Assembly: GCA_047602125.1 (NCBI GenBank)
Contig: JASGIB010000001.1
Location: 1,612,001 to 1,676,000, forward strand
DNA from: Pseudoluteimonas sp047602125
GTDB lineage: Bacteria; Pseudomonadota; Gammaproteobacteria; Xanthomonadales; Xanthomonadaceae
DNA: 64,000 nt
Direction of reading: 5' to 3'
Position 1 is the stretch's first letter, and the number at the start of each line of letters is the position of its first letter. A program made the position numbers and the translations under genes. Shown piece by piece: positions 1-7,575 of this stretch. Below the pieces are notes generated by a model. That model was given only the letters and a program-made list of their open reading frames with translations. It did not search any database and was not told where the DNA came from.

Positions 1-624
1 CATTTGAACGACGCGCGGAAGGCCGCGCGAAGCATCGAAGGCGACCCGATCCGCCTGCGCTCGTTCGCCGTGACCGAGGCGTCGTTGCTGCTGGCGACGG
101 ACCGGAAAACCGAAGCGGCGAAGCTCGCGGGGGAGACCGCGCTCCAATCCTTGCAGGCGCTCGACCGCGAGACGCCCGCCGACAAGCCGGACGAATTGAG
201 CCTGGCCCTGTCGTCGGCCCTGGTCGGGTTGCGCGCTGGATCCGGCGGAGGCGTCGCGAAGGAAGTGTTGAAAGCGGTGGATGCGCACCCGGATTTGCGC
301 GCGCTTCCGTTCATTGCCGAAATGCAGGCAGTCGTGCGCGCATGGCAGGCGATCGATGCCGGTCGTCCGGCCGATGCCATCGCCGGGCTCAAGCCTTTCG
401 CGAATGCCTCGTCGCAATACCAGACGCGCCGGGCGTTGCTGCAGGCCTATCTGCTTGCCGGGGATCGCACCGCGGCTTTGGAACAGGCCAAGTGGTTGCA
501 GCAACGCCGCGGGCTGGCTTACATCGAACTGGTCTGCGGCCAATGCCGGCAGACGTTGAATGTCGTCGACAGCAATCGATCGATGGCGCTGGCGGCCGGC
601 ACGAATCCGGCCAAGGCGCAGTAA
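1..624 (+). CDS. C-terminal part of cyclase/TPR-like protein of a RiPP-type peptide modification cassette (5' end outside window)
   Basis: The frame is open from the first base and ends TAA at 622-624, so about 207 C-terminal residues are visible. They are alanine- and leucine-rich helical pairs typical of TPR-like repeats, ending with a CxxC pair (VCGQCRQ) near the C terminus. I infer identity mainly from context. In Xanthomonas and Lysobacter relatives a protein with an N-terminal adenylate/guanylate-cyclase-like domain and a TPR-rich tail (as I recall, NCBI family TIGR04510) lies beside the same precursor and dehydrogenase families seen next here. The catalytic domain would lie outside this window, so cyclase activity cannot be judged. 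It converges on the precursor gene with a 43-base gap. Confidence 0.5.
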   Translation, partial: HLNDARKAARSIEGDPIRLRSFAVTEASLLLATDRKTEAAKLAGETALQSLQALDRETPADKPDELSLALSSALVGLRAGSGGGVAKEVLKAVDAHPDLRALPFIAEMQAVVRAWQAIDAGRPADAIAGLKPFANASSQYQTRRALLQAYLLAGDRTAALEQAKWLQQRRGLAYIELVCGQCRQTLNVVDSNRSMALAAGTNPAKAQ

Positions 625-667
625 TAAGCCCGCCGGGATCGACGGGCCCCGGACAAGGCGGGTCGGA

Positions 668-970
668 TTATTTGCCGGATCCCACCGTGCTCAACTTCGG
701 CGGCGTCATGCCCAGGCTGGAAGTGAGCATCGTCTTCAATTCATCCCGCGCCTTCACGATCTGTGCCTTCGGCGCGATGCTCTCGATCTGGCAGCAACCG
801 GCCGTCGCCAGGGCCGCATCCTTCGGATGCCCCACCTTCACCAGCGCCGCGGCCGGATCCTTCTTGAACAGCCTGCGGAATTCGTTGTCGGTGCCGAGCT
901 TGTCCAGCAGCTTGTCCGCGACCTTCGGATCCAGCGCGGGCGAACGCCCGCCAGTCTTCTTGGTAGCCAT
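668..970 (-). CDS. Putative RiPP precursor peptide (NHLP-related, TIGR04509-like), 100 aa
   Basis: This short protein begins MATKKTGGRS and has a helical leader-like middle (LLDKLGTDNEFRRLFKKDPAA, about residues 21-41, then VKVGHP). The leader resembles the nitrile-hydratase-like/Nif11 leaders of RiPP precursors. A Cys-Cys pair follows at residues 59-60 and then a Ser/Thr-containing tail. The ATG at 968-970 is preceded by a GGGGGA ribosome site about 8 bases upstream. It reads divergently from the SagB-like dehydrogenase and convergently with the cyclase-like gene, so the precursor is inverted inside its own cassette. I infer that residues after the leader are the substrate for modification; the mature product is unknown. 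The alternative is a small non-modified protein of the same family. Confidence 0.7.
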   Translation of the reverse strand: MATKKTGGRSPALDPKVADKLLDKLGTDNEFRRLFKKDPAAALVKVGHPKDAALATAGCCQIESIAPKAQIVKARDELKTMLTSSLGMTPPKLSTVGSGK

Positions 971-1073
971 GATCCCGTTTCCCCCGAGCCCGTTGCGGGC
1001 GTTGCGCGACTCTAGCCTTGCCCGTGCGAAGCGGCAACCGTAACGTGGTCCGTCGTTCCACGAATCGCCCGCC

Positions 1074-2249
1074 ATGCGCGTCCGCCGCTGCGCCATCCTC
1101 TTCCTCGAACCGCGCGAAGACGCCGCCTTCGATCTCGCTTCCCTGTTCGCCGGCGGCGACGGGCTTGCGCGGACGCAGCGCTGGCTCGCGTTGGCGCCGC
1201 ACCTGGGCGGGGAAGTCGTGGTCGACGCCGCCGAACGCGAACTGCTCGGCAGCCTCAGCCCGGAGCGCTGGGTGCCGGCCAACGCATTGCCGGCGGATTC
1301 GCGCCCGATCCTGCGCCGGCTGCTGAAGGCCGGGCTGGCGATCGGCTCGACCCGTGCGCTTGCCGCGCATCGCGAGCGCGACGAACGCCTGCGCGGCGCG
1401 CACTGGCATCCGCTGGCGGCGACGCTGCACGCCTTCACCCGCTGGGACGATGCCGACGCGGTGAAGAACATGCAGGACAGCCACACCGAAACCGCGACGG
1501 AGATGCGCGAGGCGCTGGGCGCGCCGCCGACCGAAGCGGATGCGGTCGGCGAGGCGGATGCGCGCATCCAGCTGGCGCGCATCGCCGGCAACGACTTCGA
1601 CGCCTTGCTCGCGAGGCGCGCGACCTGCCGCAATTTCGACCCCGCGCGCAAGTTGCCGCGGGAACTGTTCGCGCAACTGATGCAGCGGGTGTTCGCGGCG
1701 CAGGCCGAGGTGCGCGTGGGCGAAGACACCGCGTTCCTGAAGAAGAGCAGCCCGTCCGGCGGCGGGCTGCACCCGACCGAGGCCTACCTCGTCGTGCAGC
1801 ATGTCGAAGGCATCGCGCCGGGGCTGTACCACTACCACGCCACCGCGCATGCGCTGGAACCGTTGCCCGCACCGAAGCTGCCGCTGTGGGAATTCCTGAT
1901 GCAGGCCGTCGCGCGGCAACACTGGTTCGCGGACGCGCACGTGGCGTTGGCGTTGGTGCCGCGCTTCGACCGCACGTTCTGGAAATACCGCCGGCACATG
2001 AAGGGCTACCGCGTCGTCGCGCTGGAGGCCGGGCACCTGTCGCAGACGCTGTACCTCGCCGCGACCGAAGCCGGGCTCGGCGCCTTCATCACCGCCGCGA
2101 TCAACGAGAAGCCGCTGGAGGCCGCGTTCGGCCTCGATCCGCTGCACCAGGGCGCGCTCGCGGTCTGCGGCTTCGGCTGGCGCGGCGAGACGATGGACAC
2201 GATGGAGCTCGATCCGAATGGCGCGGTGTGGGAGTCGGCGGCGCGGTGA
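1074..2249 (+). CDS. SagB-related peptide maturation dehydrogenase (FMN nitroreductase fold)
   Basis: 391 residues. The C-terminal two thirds is a SagB/nitroreductase domain: RATCRNF near residue 183, the hallmark SGGGLHPTEAY near 226, and EAGHLSQTLYLAATEAGLGA near 320. In thiazole/oxazole peptides, SagB enzymes use FMN to oxidise azolines to azoles. The roughly 170 N-terminal residues are not typical SagB and could be a peptide-recognition region. It matches what I recall as TIGR04511, found with the precursor and cyclase families upstream. No YcaO cyclodehydratase is adjacent, so its substrate chemistry is uncertain. The ATG follows a 103-base divergent region shared with the precursor gene. 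Confidence 0.75.
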   Translation: MRVRRCAILFLEPREDAAFDLASLFAGGDGLARTQRWLALAPHLGGEVVVDAAERELLGSLSPERWVPANALPADSRPILRRLLKAGLAIGSTRALAAHRERDERLRGAHWHPLAATLHAFTRWDDADAVKNMQDSHTETATEMREALGAPPTEADAVGEADARIQLARIAGNDFDALLARRATCRNFDPARKLPRELFAQLMQRVFAAQAEVRVGEDTAFLKKSSPSGGGLHPTEAYLVVQHVEGIAPGLYHYHATAHALEPLPAPKLPLWEFLMQAVARQHWFADAHVALALVPRFDRTFWKYRRHMKGYRVVALEAGHLSQTLYLAATEAGLGAFITAAINEKPLEAAFGLDPLHQGALAVCGFGWRGETMDTMELDPNGAVWESAAR

Positions 2250-2400
2250 AGGGACCTTGGCGGAATCGCCCGTTCAGCTTGGTCAACGATCCTGGTCGAG
2301 GCGCCCGGAACCCAGCGAGAAAACGGTGACTTCGGTCATTGGACTTGCCTGTCGGGTTGTGCTGTCATTTCCCGACCTCCACGTTCCCCGGGGAACAGCC

Positions 2401-2892
2401 GTGAAATTCCAACACCGCATCGCACTCGCCCTTTCCGTGTCGCTGTTGTTCTGCAGTGCGGCGGCGTTCGCCGACAGCACCGATCCGCAACAGGATGCCC
2501 CGCAGAGCGTGTCCCAGATCCTGCACGACCAGAAGGAGTTGCGTTCGCAGCTCGACAACCCGACCGGCGAATACTCCCGTTTCAGCGAAGCCGACATCGC
2601 GAAGATGAAGCGTGCACAAGACAGCGTCTTCGTCATGCTGTCGGGCGTGGATTCGCTGGATCAGTTGAACCTCGACCAGAAGACCAGTCTTTCCAATTCG
2701 CTCGACGTGATCAAGGCGACCTTGTTGGCGGATGAAGGCAATCGCCTGATCTGCCACCGCGAACGCAAGATCGGCACCAACATCGTGACCAAGCGCTGCG
2801 AAACCGTTGCCGAGCGCAATGCGCAAGCGAAGGCAGCCCAGGAGCAGATGCGGGAAATGGCGCCGACCTTCCAAACCAAGAGCGGCGGCTGA
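2401..2892 (+). CDS. Exported conserved hypothetical protein
   Basis: 163 residues starting at GTG (GTGAAATTCC), chosen because it gives a clean signal peptide (MKFQHRIALALSVSLLFCSAAAFA, cut before DSTD). The mature protein is helical and charged. Its C-terminal third holds a two-cysteine motif, LICHRERKIGTNIVTKRCE, which I recognise from small Xanthomonadaceae periplasmic proteins of unknown function. A strong hairpin terminator follows. I cannot assign a role beyond a probable periplasmic location. Confidence 0.7.
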   Translation: MKFQHRIALALSVSLLFCSAAAFADSTDPQQDAPQSVSQILHDQKELRSQLDNPTGEYSRFSEADIAKMKRAQDSVFVMLSGVDSLDQLNLDQKTSLSNSLDVIKATLLADEGNRLICHRERKIGTNIVTKRCETVAERNAQAKAAQEQMREMAPTFQTKSGG

Positions 2893-2922
2893 CGGGCCGC
2901 CGGCATCACGCTGGGCACGCGC

Positions 2923-2950
2923 GGGCGGCTTCGGCCGCCCGTTGCTTTTG
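2923..2950 (+). terminator. Rho-independent terminator
   Basis: A perfect 7-bp GC stem (GGGCGGC/GCCGCCC) with a TTCG loop spans 2923-2940 and is followed by GTTGCTTTT. It lies 30 bases after the exported protein gene and before the convergent antiporter gene, so it probably ends the plus-strand transcript. Confidence 0.8.
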
Positions 2951-2959
2951 CGGCGTCGC

Positions 2960-4663
2960 CTAGCGCTTGTCGCCGCTGATCAGGCGTTCGCCGAGGCCGG
3001 TGAACTTCAGGCCGACGCGTTCGACCCGGTCGTCGCGCAACGCGCGCACCACCAGCAGCGCACGCCCGAGCGAGAGCCGGTCGCCGACCTGCGGATTGCC
3101 GTCGAAGCGCTGGTCGAACAGGTCGGCGGCGGTGATCGCGGCGAAGCGCGGCGGCAATTTCAGGCCGTAGAACTGCGCGAGTTCGCCCAGCGGCACGTCG
3201 CCGGGCAGGGCGAACAGGCCGAAGGCTTCCTGCTCGGCGGCGCGCGCGGCGCGGCCTTCGGCGAACAGCCAGTCGAGGCGGTGCGCCTGTCCGGCCGGGC
3301 TGAGGAAATAGGCGTAGTCGTTCGCGACGAAATTGCCCGAATGTTCGGGCAGCAGTACCTGCCCATCGCGGACCAGCATCGCCAGGCGCACGCGCCCGGG
3401 CAGCGGCGCGCCCTGCAGGGCCGCGCTGCCGGCGGCGACGCGGTAGCCGACGAGGTCGTATTCGAGCTGGCCGGGCAGGTCGAGCTGGATTCGGCGCGTG
3501 TCCGGGTCGGTGCGCGGCACCGCGACTCCGAACCAGTGCGCGGCACGCCCCAGCGTCCAGCCCTGCACCAGCAATGACACGAGGACCACGACGAACGCGA
3601 CGTTGAAGTACAGGCCGGCGTTCGGCAGTTTCGCCAGCAGCGGGATCGAAGCCAGGAAGATGCTCACCGCGCCGCGCAGGCCGACCCAGCCGATGAAGCC
3701 GATCTCGCCGGCGCGATAACGAAACGGCAGCAGGCACAGGGTGACCGCGAGCGGTCGCGCCACCAGCATCAGCGACGCGGCCACCGCGAGCGCCGGCCAC
3801 AGCACGTCGAGCAGGTGCCGTGGCGTGGCGAGCAGGCCGAGCAGCAGGAACATCACCAGCTGCGCGAACCACGTGGTCGCGTTCTGCACCGACATGACTT
3901 CGCCGCGCGCGCGCAGCGGCCGGTTCGCGACCACGATGCCGGCGAGGTAGACGGCGAGGTAGCCGCTGCCGCCCATGCGGTCGGTGATCGCGAACAACGC
4001 GACCGCGCCCGACATGGCGAGCCACGGCGGCAGGCCGGAGGGCAGTGCGAAGCGGTTGAGCGCCCACACGATCAGGCGCCCGCCGGCATAACCGAACGCG
4101 ATGCCCGCACCCATCGCCCAGACCAGTTCCAGCAACAGCGCGAACACGCCACCGTGCTCGCCGCCCAGCGTGATCCACGAGGTCAGGCCGATGGTGAGGA
4201 AGATCGCGACCGGGTCGTTCGCCCCGGATTCCATTTCCAGCGTGCTGCCGGCGCGGCGCTCGAGGTGCAGGCCGCCGGCGCGCAGCAGGAACAGCACCGC
4301 GGCGGCGTCGGTCGAGGCCAGCACCGAGCCGAGCAGCAACGATTGCAACGGCGCGAGGTGCAGGAACCAGTGCGCGGCGAGCCCGGTCAACGCGGCGGTC
4401 AGGCCCACGCCCAGTGTCGCCAGTACCAGCGAGGGCGCGACGCTGCCGCGCACCTGCGCGGCGCGCGTCTGCAGGCCGCCATCGAACAGGATCACGCACA
4501 GCGCCAGCGAGCCGATGAAGTAGGTGAAGCGGGTGTCGCTGTAGCGGATGCCGCCGGGGCCGTCGACGCCGAGCAGCAGGCCCAGGGCGAGGAACACCAG
4601 CAGCAAGGGCGCGCCGAAGCGGCGCGCGAGCAACGAGGAGGCGATGCCGGCAAGGACCAGCAA
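2960..4663 (-). CDS. nhaP2: Potassium/proton antiporter, CPA1 family (NhaP2/CvrA type)
   Basis: About 567 residues. The first 390 form a 12-13 helix CPA1 exchanger domain with the conserved LFDGGLQ segment and ESGANDP around residues 145-150, the ion-binding Asp region of this family. After it come an RCK C-terminal domain (LPGQLEYDLVGYRV onward) and a transporter-associated domain at the end, the NhaP2 architecture. It would exchange K+ for H+ at the inner membrane. The start is uncertain. No ATG precedes the first helix; the TTG used here trims it, and in-frame CTG codons lie 15-30 bases upstream, so the real protein may be about 10 residues longer. Confidence 0.88.
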   Translation of the reverse strand: MLVLAGIASSLLARRFGAPLLLVFLALGLLLGVDGPGGIRYSDTRFTYFIGSLALCVILFDGGLQTRAAQVRGSVAPSLVLATLGVGLTAALTGLAAHWFLHLAPLQSLLLGSVLASTDAAAVLFLLRAGGLHLERRAGSTLEMESGANDPVAIFLTIGLTSWITLGGEHGGVFALLLELVWAMGAGIAFGYAGGRLIVWALNRFALPSGLPPWLAMSGAVALFAITDRMGGSGYLAVYLAGIVVANRPLRARGEVMSVQNATTWFAQLVMFLLLGLLATPRHLLDVLWPALAVAASLMLVARPLAVTLCLLPFRYRAGEIGFIGWVGLRGAVSIFLASIPLLAKLPNAGLYFNVAFVVVLVSLLVQGWTLGRAAHWFGVAVPRTDPDTRRIQLDLPGQLEYDLVGYRVAAGSAALQGAPLPGRVRLAMLVRDGQVLLPEHSGNFVANDYAYFLSPAGQAHRLDWLFAEGRAARAAEQEAFGLFALPGDVPLGELAQFYGLKLPPRFAAITAADLFDQRFDGNPQVGDRLSLGRALLVVRALRDDRVERVGLKFTGLGERLISGDKR

Positions 4664-4759
4664 TGCGCCGCCGAGCAGGCGGATGTCGATGGCGTGCAGG
4701 ACTTCCAGTGGCGTCTCCGTGTTCCACGGCCAGTGTAGCCGCGTCGCGCGGAAGCCCGC

Positions 4760-6265
4760 TCAGCCCGCCAGCGCGCGTTCGAAGCGGCGGTAGCCCAGCG
4801 CCTCGGTCAGGTGCGGGGTACGGATCGCGTCGCTACCGTCGAGGTCGGCGATGGTGCGCGCCACGCGGAGGATGCGGTGCAGCGCGCGCGCCGACAGTTG
4901 CAGGCCGTCCATGGCGCGTTCCAACAAGGCTTCGTCCGCGGCCTCGAGCCGGCATGCGTCCCGCGTCTGCGCCTGGTCGAGGCGTGCGTTCGGCGTGCCC
5001 GCGCGCGCCAGCATGCGCTCGCGTGCGGCGACCACGCGCCCGCGCACGCCGGCGCTGGATTCGCCGGGAACCTGGCCCATGCGCAATTCCGCCGGCGCCA
5101 GGCGCGGCACTTCCACCTGCAGGTCGATGCGGTCGAGCAAGGGCCCCGAGATGCGCGCGCGATAACGGCGGATCGCCTCGATGCCGCAGCGGCAACGCCC
5201 CGATGGATCGCCGGCCCAGCCGCAGGGGCAGGGATTCATTGCGGCAACCAGTTGGAAGCGCGCGGGGAATTCGCATTGCCGCGCCGCGCGCGAAATCGTC
5301 ACCCGTCCGGATTCCAGCGGTTCGCGCAGCACTTCCAGCGCATTGCGCGACCACTCCGGCAATTCGTCGAGGAACAGCACGCCGTGGTGCGCGAGCGAGA
5401 TTTCGCCGGGACGCGGCACCGAACCGCCGCCGGCCAGCGCGACCGCGCTGGCGGTGTGGTGCGGGCTGCGGAACGGACGCGATCCCCAGCGCCGCGCATC
5501 CGCGCGATGGCCGCCGACCGAGGCGATGGCCGCGACCTGCAGGCGTTCGTCCTCGCCCAGTTCCGGCAGCAGGCCGGGCAAGCGCGAAGCGAGCAAGGTC
5601 TTGCCGCAACCGGGCGGCCCGACAAGCAGCAGGTGATGCTCGCCGGCGGCGGCGATTTCCAGCGCGCGCCGCGCATGCGCCTGGCCGCAGACGTCGCTGA
5701 GGTCGGGCACCGGCATCGGCGGCCAGGATTCGGGTTCGGCCTGCGGCAATTCGACGCGTCCGGACAGCGCCGCGCACACCTGCAGCAGGGTGCGCGCGCT
5801 GCGCACGTCGCTGTTCGACGCGAGCGCGGCTTCGCCGCCGTTCGCGAAAGGCACCACCAGCTTGCGGCCATCGCGCGCGGCGGCCAGCGCCGCCGGCAGG
5901 CTGCCGTCGACCGCGCGCACCTCGCCGGTCAGGCCGAGTTCGCCGAGGAATTCGCAATCGCGCAATGCTTCCAGCGGCACCTGCCCGCTCGCGGCGAGCA
6001 CGCCCAGCGCGATCGGCAGGTCGTAGCGGCCGCCATCCTTGGGCAGGTCCGCCGGGGCGAGGTTCACGGTGATGCGCCGCGCCGGGAATTCGAACTGCGC
6101 GCACTGGATCGCCGCGCGCACCCGGTCCTTGGCTTCGCGCACCGCGGCTTCGGGCAGCCCGACGATGGACATCGCCGGCAATCCCCCGGCGAGGTGCACT
6201 TCGACCGTGACCGCGGGCGCGGACACGCCATCGCGTGCACGGCTGTGCACGAGCGCGAGACCCAT
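4760..6265 (-). CDS. comM: ComM/YifB-family Mg-chelatase-like AAA+ ATPase
   Basis: 501 residues: an N-terminal ChlI-like domain (VEVHLAGGLPAMSIVGLPE), a central AAA+ module with Walker A GPPGCGKT near residue 217 and Walker B LFLDELPEW near 300, a CPCGW...RCRCG cysteine cluster near 355, and a C-terminal Mg-chelatase lid. ComM is a hexameric helicase that promotes branch migration during integration of transformed DNA. It is the downstream partner of ubiK, 10 bases away on the same strand. Length and motifs match the family. Confidence 0.93.
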   Translation of the reverse strand: MGLALVHSRARDGVSAPAVTVEVHLAGGLPAMSIVGLPEAAVREAKDRVRAAIQCAQFEFPARRITVNLAPADLPKDGGRYDLPIALGVLAASGQVPLEALRDCEFLGELGLTGEVRAVDGSLPAALAAARDGRKLVVPFANGGEAALASNSDVRSARTLLQVCAALSGRVELPQAEPESWPPMPVPDLSDVCGQAHARRALEIAAAGEHHLLLVGPPGCGKTLLASRLPGLLPELGEDERLQVAAIASVGGHRADARRWGSRPFRSPHHTASAVALAGGGSVPRPGEISLAHHGVLFLDELPEWSRNALEVLREPLESGRVTISRAARQCEFPARFQLVAAMNPCPCGWAGDPSGRCRCGIEAIRRYRARISGPLLDRIDLQVEVPRLAPAELRMGQVPGESSAGVRGRVVAARERMLARAGTPNARLDQAQTRDACRLEAADEALLERAMDGLQLSARALHRILRVARTIADLDGSDAIRTPHLTEALGYRRFERALAG

Positions 6266-6275
6266 GGCCGCGGCG

Positions 6276-6524
6276 TCAGCGCGACGTCGCGGATTCGAGC
6301 GCCTGCACTTCGCGCTCGAGCGCTTCCAGCTTCTCGCGCGTGCGCAGCAGTACCGCGCGCTGCACGTCGAATTCCTCGCGCGTCACCAGGTCGAGCCGGG
6401 CGAGGCCGGACTGCAGCACGGACTTGAAGTTCTGCTGCAGTTCCTCGCGGCCCTCGCGCAGGCCGGGCGGCACCAGGCCGCTGAGGCGGCGGGCGAGGTC
6501 GTCGAGTTGTGCGAGGTCGATCAT
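6276..6524 (-). CDS. ubiK: Ubiquinone biosynthesis accessory factor UbiK (YqiC/BMFP family)
   Basis: 82 residues beginning MIDLAQLDDLARRL and ending in a trimeric coiled coil (VLLRTREKLEALEREVQALE). This is the two-part pattern of YqiC/UbiK, which binds membranes and UbiJ to assist aerobic ubiquinone synthesis. It sits directly upstream of comM and is transcribed away from the PII gene. Confidence 0.88.
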   Translation of the reverse strand: MIDLAQLDDLARRLSGLVPPGLREGREELQQNFKSVLQSGLARLDLVTREEFDVQRAVLLRTREKLEALEREVQALESATSR

Positions 6525-6649
6525 GGCGTGCTCCGTTTGGCGAGTCCGGCGCCAGCGTGGCGCAGGCCGCGATTCCCCGCCGTCGGCGATGGCCGCGCAT
6601 CGGCGTCGGGGAATTCCTATTATGGTGCCGAACCGGGAGGAAGGCGCCG

Positions 6650-6988
6650 ATGAAGATGGTGATGGCGGTGATCAAGCCGTTCAAGCTCGACGACGTGCGC
6701 GAGGCAGTGGCCGAGGTCGGCGTGGCCGGCATCACCGCAACCGAGGTCAAGGGTTTCGGCCGGCAGAAGGGCCACGCGGAGTTGTACCGCGGTGCCGAGT
6801 ACGTGGTCGATTTCCTGCCGAAGGTGAAACTGGAGATCGCGGTGGCCGACGACCAGGTCGACGCGGTGGTCGAGGCGATCATGAAATCCGCCGGCACCGG
6901 CAAGATCGGCGACGGCAAGATCTTCGTCTACGAACTCGAACGCGTGGTGCGGATCCGCACCGGCGAGCTGGATGCGGATGCGTTGTGA
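6650..6988 (+). CDS. glnK: PII nitrogen regulatory protein (GlnK/GlnB)
   Basis: 112 residues, the standard PII length. The T-loop carries GFGRQKGHAELYRGAEY with the uridylylatable Tyr at position 51, and the C-terminal signature TGKIGDGKIFVYELERVVRIRTGE is intact. PII senses 2-oxoglutarate and ATP/ADP and controls glutamine synthetase adenylylation, NtrB and AmtB. GHAEL and the C-terminal residues resemble GlnK, while Asp54 resembles GlnB. The usual GlnK partner amtB does not follow, so the paralogue is uncertain. A GGGAGG site precedes the ATG, which was chosen over an upstream in-frame start because it restores the conserved N terminus. Confidence 0.95.
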   Translation: MKMVMAVIKPFKLDDVREAVAEVGVAGITATEVKGFGRQKGHAELYRGAEYVVDFLPKVKLEIAVADDQVDAVVEAIMKSAGTGKIGDGKIFVYELERVVRIRTGELDADAL

Positions 6989-7059
6989 GGCGCCTATCGA
7001 CATAGACCAAGTGTCGATCGGTCATCAGGAACCGTTATCTCTTTGGTGTCGGGCTTCGC

Positions 7060-7341
7060 ATGGCTGATAGCAACTCAGGTTTGTTCGTCTTGGCCGCGAT
7101 TTCGGTTCTTTGCGCAGTGATCGTGCATTGGCGTGTAAGGCGCTACCTGCCCGCGACGATAATTTCTGCATTTGCTGCCGCATTGCTTTTCCAACTCGCA
7201 GCTGCTTGGCAACTTGGCTACGTTGATTCCTTTGCGCCAGTGGCTTTTGTCGTGTCGCTTCTGATCACGACGATCATTGGACTGGTAGTCGGATTGCTGT
7301 TTCGTGCGTCTCGTCGCTCATCCTCGCGAGATGAAACTTAA
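7060..7341 (+). CDS. Small predicted membrane protein, unknown function
   Basis: 93 residues with about three hydrophobic segments (LFVLAAISVLCAVIVHW; PATIISAFAAALLFQLAAAW; VAFVVSLLITTIIGLVVGLLF) and a basic tail. Its base composition is clearly less GC-rich than its neighbours, and a REP-like repeat cluster follows at once. Both suggest recent arrival. I recognise no family. It lies where amtB often follows glnK but is not an ammonium transporter. Confidence 0.55.
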   Translation: MADSNSGLFVLAAISVLCAVIVHWRVRRYLPATIISAFAAALLFQLAAAWQLGYVDSFAPVAFVVSLLITTIIGLVVGLLFRASRRSSSRDET

Positions 7342-7343
7342 GT

Positions 7344-7465
7344 CGTCATTCCCGCGAAAGCGGGAATCTCGTTTTTTGATTCTCTTTGCGCAAATGCTTG
7401 TTGATTCAGAGTCCGCCGACGTTTCAAAGAGCCAAGACTGGGTTCCCGCTTTCGCGGGAATGACG
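7344..7465. repeat. Inverted REP-like pair (CGTCATTCCCGCGAAAGCGGGAA arms)
   Basis: A 23-base unit at 7344-7366 recurs as its exact reverse complement at 7443-7465. Each unit is itself a hairpin built on TTCCCGCGAAAGCGGGAA. This sequence is a widespread dispersed intergenic repeat in proteobacteria. The 76 bases between the arms are AT-rich with no gene visible. Confidence 0.85.
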
Positions 7466-7482
7466 AGCAAAGGCGAACTGCC

Positions 7483-7560
7483 GTAGGCTGGGTTGAAGCG
7501 AAGCGGAAACCCAGCATGGCGCAAGTGCTGGGTTCGCATTTCATGCTCAACCCAGCCTAC
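7483..7560. repeat. GTAG-type inverted repeat (GTAGGCTGGGTTGA arms)
   Basis: A 14-base arm at 7483-7496 is matched by its perfect reverse complement at 7547-7560, with inner AAACCCAGCA and GTGCTGGGTT also able to pair. The outer GTAG tetranucleotide is the hallmark of REP elements mobilised by RAYT transposases in Stenotrophomonas and relatives. It lies just after the diguanylate cyclase gene and may stabilise or end its transcript. Confidence 0.75.
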
Positions 7561-7575
7561 AAAAGCGTCCGAACG

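Noticed and set aside
741..2147. 468-codon minus-strand frame across the SagB-like dehydrogenase
   Set aside because: The product is low-complexity Arg/Gly/Ala, whereas the plus strand has the SGGGLHPTEAY motif and a full domain.
3815..4738. Long open frame opposite the K+/H+ antiporter
   Set aside because: It is rich in Arg, Gln and Glu with no motif, and is the antisense frame of a confident antiporter gene in GC-rich DNA.
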